From the NCBI GenBank assembly GCA_023394415.1, contig JAEXAR010000008.1, positions 1-23,459 of the forward strand: a DNA stretch of 23,459 bases, given 5' to 3'. Shown piece after piece: positions 21,269-23,459 of this stretch (positions are counted from its first letter, which is position 1; each line of letters opens with the position of its first letter). This stretch comes from Bacteroidota bacterium (GTDB taxonomy: Bacteria > Bacteroidota > Bacteroidia > Flavobacteriales > Weeksellaceae). Below the pieces are notes generated by a model. It did no database searches. It was not told the origin of the DNA and saw nothing but the letters and a program-made list of their open reading frames with translations. A program made the position numbers and the translations under genes.

Positions 21269-23386
21269 TTATCCTTTAGCTTTAGCGATTACATCTTCAG
21301 CGATGTTTTGCGGTGCAGCTTCGTATTTTTCGAATTCCATCGAAGAAGTTGCTCTACCTGAAGATAACGTTCTAAGCGAAGTTACGTAACCAAACATTTC
21401 AGAAAGCGGAACGAAAGCTTTGATTACTTTAGCGTTGTTTCTGTCGTCCATACCGTTTACAGTACCTCTTCTTCTGTTAAGGTCTCCTACGATATCACCC
21501 ATATATTCTTCAGGAGTTACCACTTCAAGCTTCATGATTGGTTCCATGATTACTGCTTTAGCAGCTCTTCCTGATTCTTTGAATCCCATTTTAGCAGCCA
21601 ATTCAAAAGAAAGCTGATCAGAGTCAACTGCGTGGAAAGATCCATCTTTAAGTGTCACTTTCATTGCGTCAACTTCAAATCCTGCAAGAGGACCGTTTTT
21701 CATAGCTTCTTTGAATCCTTTCTCTACTGAAGGGATAAATTCTTTTGGAATGTTACCACCCTTGATTTCGTTAACGAATTCAAGACCTGATTTACCTTCT
21801 TCTGCAGGACCGATTTCGAATACGATATCTGCGAATTTACCACGACCACCGGATTGCTTTTTGTAAACCTCTCTGTGGTTTGCAACCGTCGTAAGAGCTT
21901 CTTTGTACTCTACCTGAGGCTGTCCCTGGTTTACTTCAACTTTGAACTCTCTTCTCATACGGTCAACAAGAATGTCGAGGTGAAGTTCACCCATACCTGA
22001 GATGATTGTTTGTCCTGAAGCTTCGTCAGTTTTAACCTGGAATGTTGGATCTTCTTCAGCCAGTTTTGCCAAAGCGTTACCCATTTTATCCTGGTCTGCT
22101 TTAGTTTTAGGCTCAACAGCGATACCGATTACCGGATCTGGGAAAATCATCGATTCAAGAACGATTGGATTTTTCTCGTCAGAAAGGGTATCACCAGTTT
22201 TGATATCCTTGAAACCTACAGCTGCACCAATATCTCCTGCTTCAATATATTCAACAGGATTCTGCTTGTTAGCGTGCATCTGGTAGATTCTGGAAATTCT
22301 TTCTTTGTTTCCTGATCTTGTGTTCAGAACGTAAGAACCTGCATCAAGTCTACCGGAGTAAGCTCTGAAGAATGCAAGACGTCCTACGAACGGGTCAGTT
22401 GCAATTTTGAAAGCCAAAGCTGCGAACGGATCGTTAACATCTGGTTTTCTTTCGATTTCAGCGTCCGTTTTTGGATCTGTTCCTTTGATATTATCCTTGT
22501 CCATTGGAGAAGGAAGATATTTACAAACTGCATCCAGCATGAACTGTACACCTTTGTTTTTGAATGAAGAACCGCAAGTCATCGGGATGATTGACATGTC
22601 GATGGTAGCTTTTCTAAGTGCTTCGTTGATCTCTTCTTCAGAAATTGAATCCGGATCTTCGAAGAATTTCTCCATCAGGGTATCATCGTAATCAGCAACA
22701 GCTTCAACTAGTTTTTCTCTGTACTCCATTACTTCATCCTTCATATCTTCAGGAATTGGAACTACGTCGAAAGTGGCACCCTGAGTATCTTCGTGCCAAA
22801 TGATTGCTCTGTTTTTGATCAGGTCAACTACACCTTTGAAATCTTCTTCAGCACCGATCGGAAGTACGATTGGAACTGCGTTGGACCCAAGCATTTCTTT
22901 CACCTGGTTTACTACCATAAGGAAGTCTGCACCCTGTCTGTCCATTTTGTTTACGAATCCCATACGAGCAACTTTGTAGTTGTCCGCAAGTCTCCAGTTG
23001 GTTTCAGACTGAGGCTCAACACCGTCAACGGCTGAGAAAAGGAATACAAGACCGTCAAGTACTCTTAATGATCTGTTTACCTCTACCGTAAAGTCAACGT
23101 GCCCCGGTGTATCGATAATGTTGAAGTGGTATTCTTTAGATTCAGGCAATGTTTTTCCCTGATCTGTCGGGAAGTTCCATTTACAGGTAGTAGCAGCTGA
23201 AGTAATGGTAATACCTCTTTCAGCTTCCTGCTCCATCCAGTCCATCTGTGAAGAACCTTCGTGAGTTTCACCCAGTTTGTGAGTCTTACCGGTGTAAAAT
23301 AAAATTCTCTCTGTCGTGGTTGTCTTACCAGCGTCAATGTGAGCGGCAATACCAATGTTTCTTGTGTATTTAAGATCTCTTGCCAT
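21269..23386 (-). CDS. fusA: Elongation factor G
   Basis: EF-G is the GTPase that drives ribosomal translocation and, with RRF, ribosome recycling. The 705-residue length is standard. GTPase motifs are AHIDAGKT (15-22), the switch region RGITITSA (58-65), DTPGH (92-96) and NKMD (146-149). Later domains show GMGELHLDILVDR (domain III) and the C-terminal domain V sequence TSLRTLSSGRATSSMEF. It starts 6 nt after rpsG in the conserved str-operon order. Its stop abuts the repeat-rich spacer before rpsJ. Nothing in the coding sequence looks unusual. Confidence 0.98.
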   Translation of the reverse strand: MARDLKYTRNIGIAAHIDAGKTTTTERILFYTGKTHKLGETHEGSSQMDWMEQEAERGITITSAATTCKWNFPTDQGKTLPESKEYHFNIIDTPGHVDFTVEVNRSLRVLDGLVFLFSAVDGVEPQSETNWRLADNYKVARMGFVNKMDRQGADFLMVVNQVKEMLGSNAVPIVLPIGAEEDFKGVVDLIKNRAIIWHEDTQGATFDVVPIPEDMKDEVMEYREKLVEAVADYDDTLMEKFFEDPDSISEEEINEALRKATIDMSIIPMTCGSSFKNKGVQFMLDAVCKYLPSPMDKDNIKGTDPKTDAEIERKPDVNDPFAALAFKIATDPFVGRLAFFRAYSGRLDAGSYVLNTRSGNKERISRIYQMHANKQNPVEYIEAGDIGAAVGFKDIKTGDTLSDEKNPIVLESMIFPDPVIGIAVEPKTKADQDKMGNALAKLAEEDPTFQVKTDEASGQTIISGMGELHLDILVDRMRREFKVEVNQGQPQVEYKEALTTVANHREVYKKQSGGRGKFADIVFEIGPAEEGKSGLEFVNEIKGGNIPKEFIPSVEKGFKEAMKNGPLAGFEVDAMKVTLKDGSFHAVDSDQLSFELAAKMGFKESGRAAKAVIMEPIMKLEVVTPEEYMGDIVGDLNRRRGTVNGMDDRNNAKVIKAFVPLSEMFGYVTSLRTLSSGRATSSMEFEKYEAAPQNIAEDVIAKAKG

Positions 23387-23392
23387 TTCAGA

Positions 23393-23459
23393 TTAGAATT
23401 TAAAGTGTGAGAATGCTTTGTTAGCTTCTGCCATTTTGTGAGTATCAGATTTTTTCTTG
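23393..23459 (-). CDS. rpsG: 30S ribosomal protein S7, C-terminal fragment
   Basis: The last 21 codons before a TAA at 23393-23395 read KKKSDTHKMAEANKAFSHFK plus Phe, the typical C-terminus of bacterial S7 (compare DTHRMAEANKAFAHYRW). The gene continues beyond the window on the minus strand. It is immediately upstream of fusA, as in the str operon. Confidence 0.93.
   Translation of the reverse strand, partial: KKKSDTHKMAEANKAFSHFKF

Noticed and set aside
1..23459. CRISPR array, tRNA, rRNA, insertion sequence or phage genes
   Set aside because: No regularly spaced repeats, cloverleaf sequence, transposase or phage-like proteins were found on either strand.

Overview
This window looks like chromosomal core genome from a Bacteroidota flavobacterium, most likely of the Chryseobacterium/Weeksellaceae type. 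The reasons are high A+T, Bacteroidota-type promoters (TTG, a 17-23 nt spacer, then TAnnTTTG) before several genes, few Shine-Dalgarno signals, a GLPGLI-family protein, a long type-2-like IleRS, and small secreted proteins ending their signal peptides in FAQ. The species call is inference; no rRNA is present.

Layout, left to right. (1) Positions 1-4995, minus strand: topA, then a polytopic GT-C-type glycosyltransferase-like protein, then an EpsG-family polysaccharide polymerase-like protein cut by the window edge. The gaps are 12 and 6 nt, so they are probably cotranscribed from the topA promoter. (2) Positions 5202-11649, plus strand: a DUF2062 membrane protein, the ileS / DksA-TraR-like regulator / lspA trio, an orphan HepT-like HEPN protein among repeat elements, then a DUF2085 protein and a small two-helix membrane protein ended by a perfect terminator. 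(3) trpS, plus strand, with its own promoter, ending at a bidirectional terminator. (4) Positions 12817-17039, minus strand: a five-gene operon combining an MCE/MlaD protein, a membrane-bound two-cluster ferredoxin-type protein, a secreted protein of unknown function, a CCG-domain (HdrB/LutA-like) Fe-S protein and a conserved Bacteroidota protein. It looks like an envelope-associated redox module of unknown function. (5) ppiD-like periplasmic folding factor. (6) A two-gene cassette (small secreted protein with a stop at codon 3, and a GLPGLI-family protein) lying between two near-identical terminator hairpins. (7) Positions 20831-23459, minus strand: rpsJ, fusA and the end of rpsG, i.e. the str operon plus S10, ending in a terminator directly after rpsJ rather than continuing into rplC.

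Most of the window is housekeeping: DNA topology, Ile and Trp aminoacylation, lipoprotein maturation, outer-membrane biogenesis and translation. The most notable points are an IleRS whose HIGH signature reads GIHH, the nonsense codon at the start of the small secreted gene, the orphan HepT with a non-family N terminus, the uncharacterised MCE/Fe-S operon, and a set of quasi-repetitive elements in gene gaps, one of which seems to have entered the ileS coding sequence. I found no CRISPR array, tRNA, rRNA, insertion sequence or prophage. No gene-free stretch exceeds about 300 bases.
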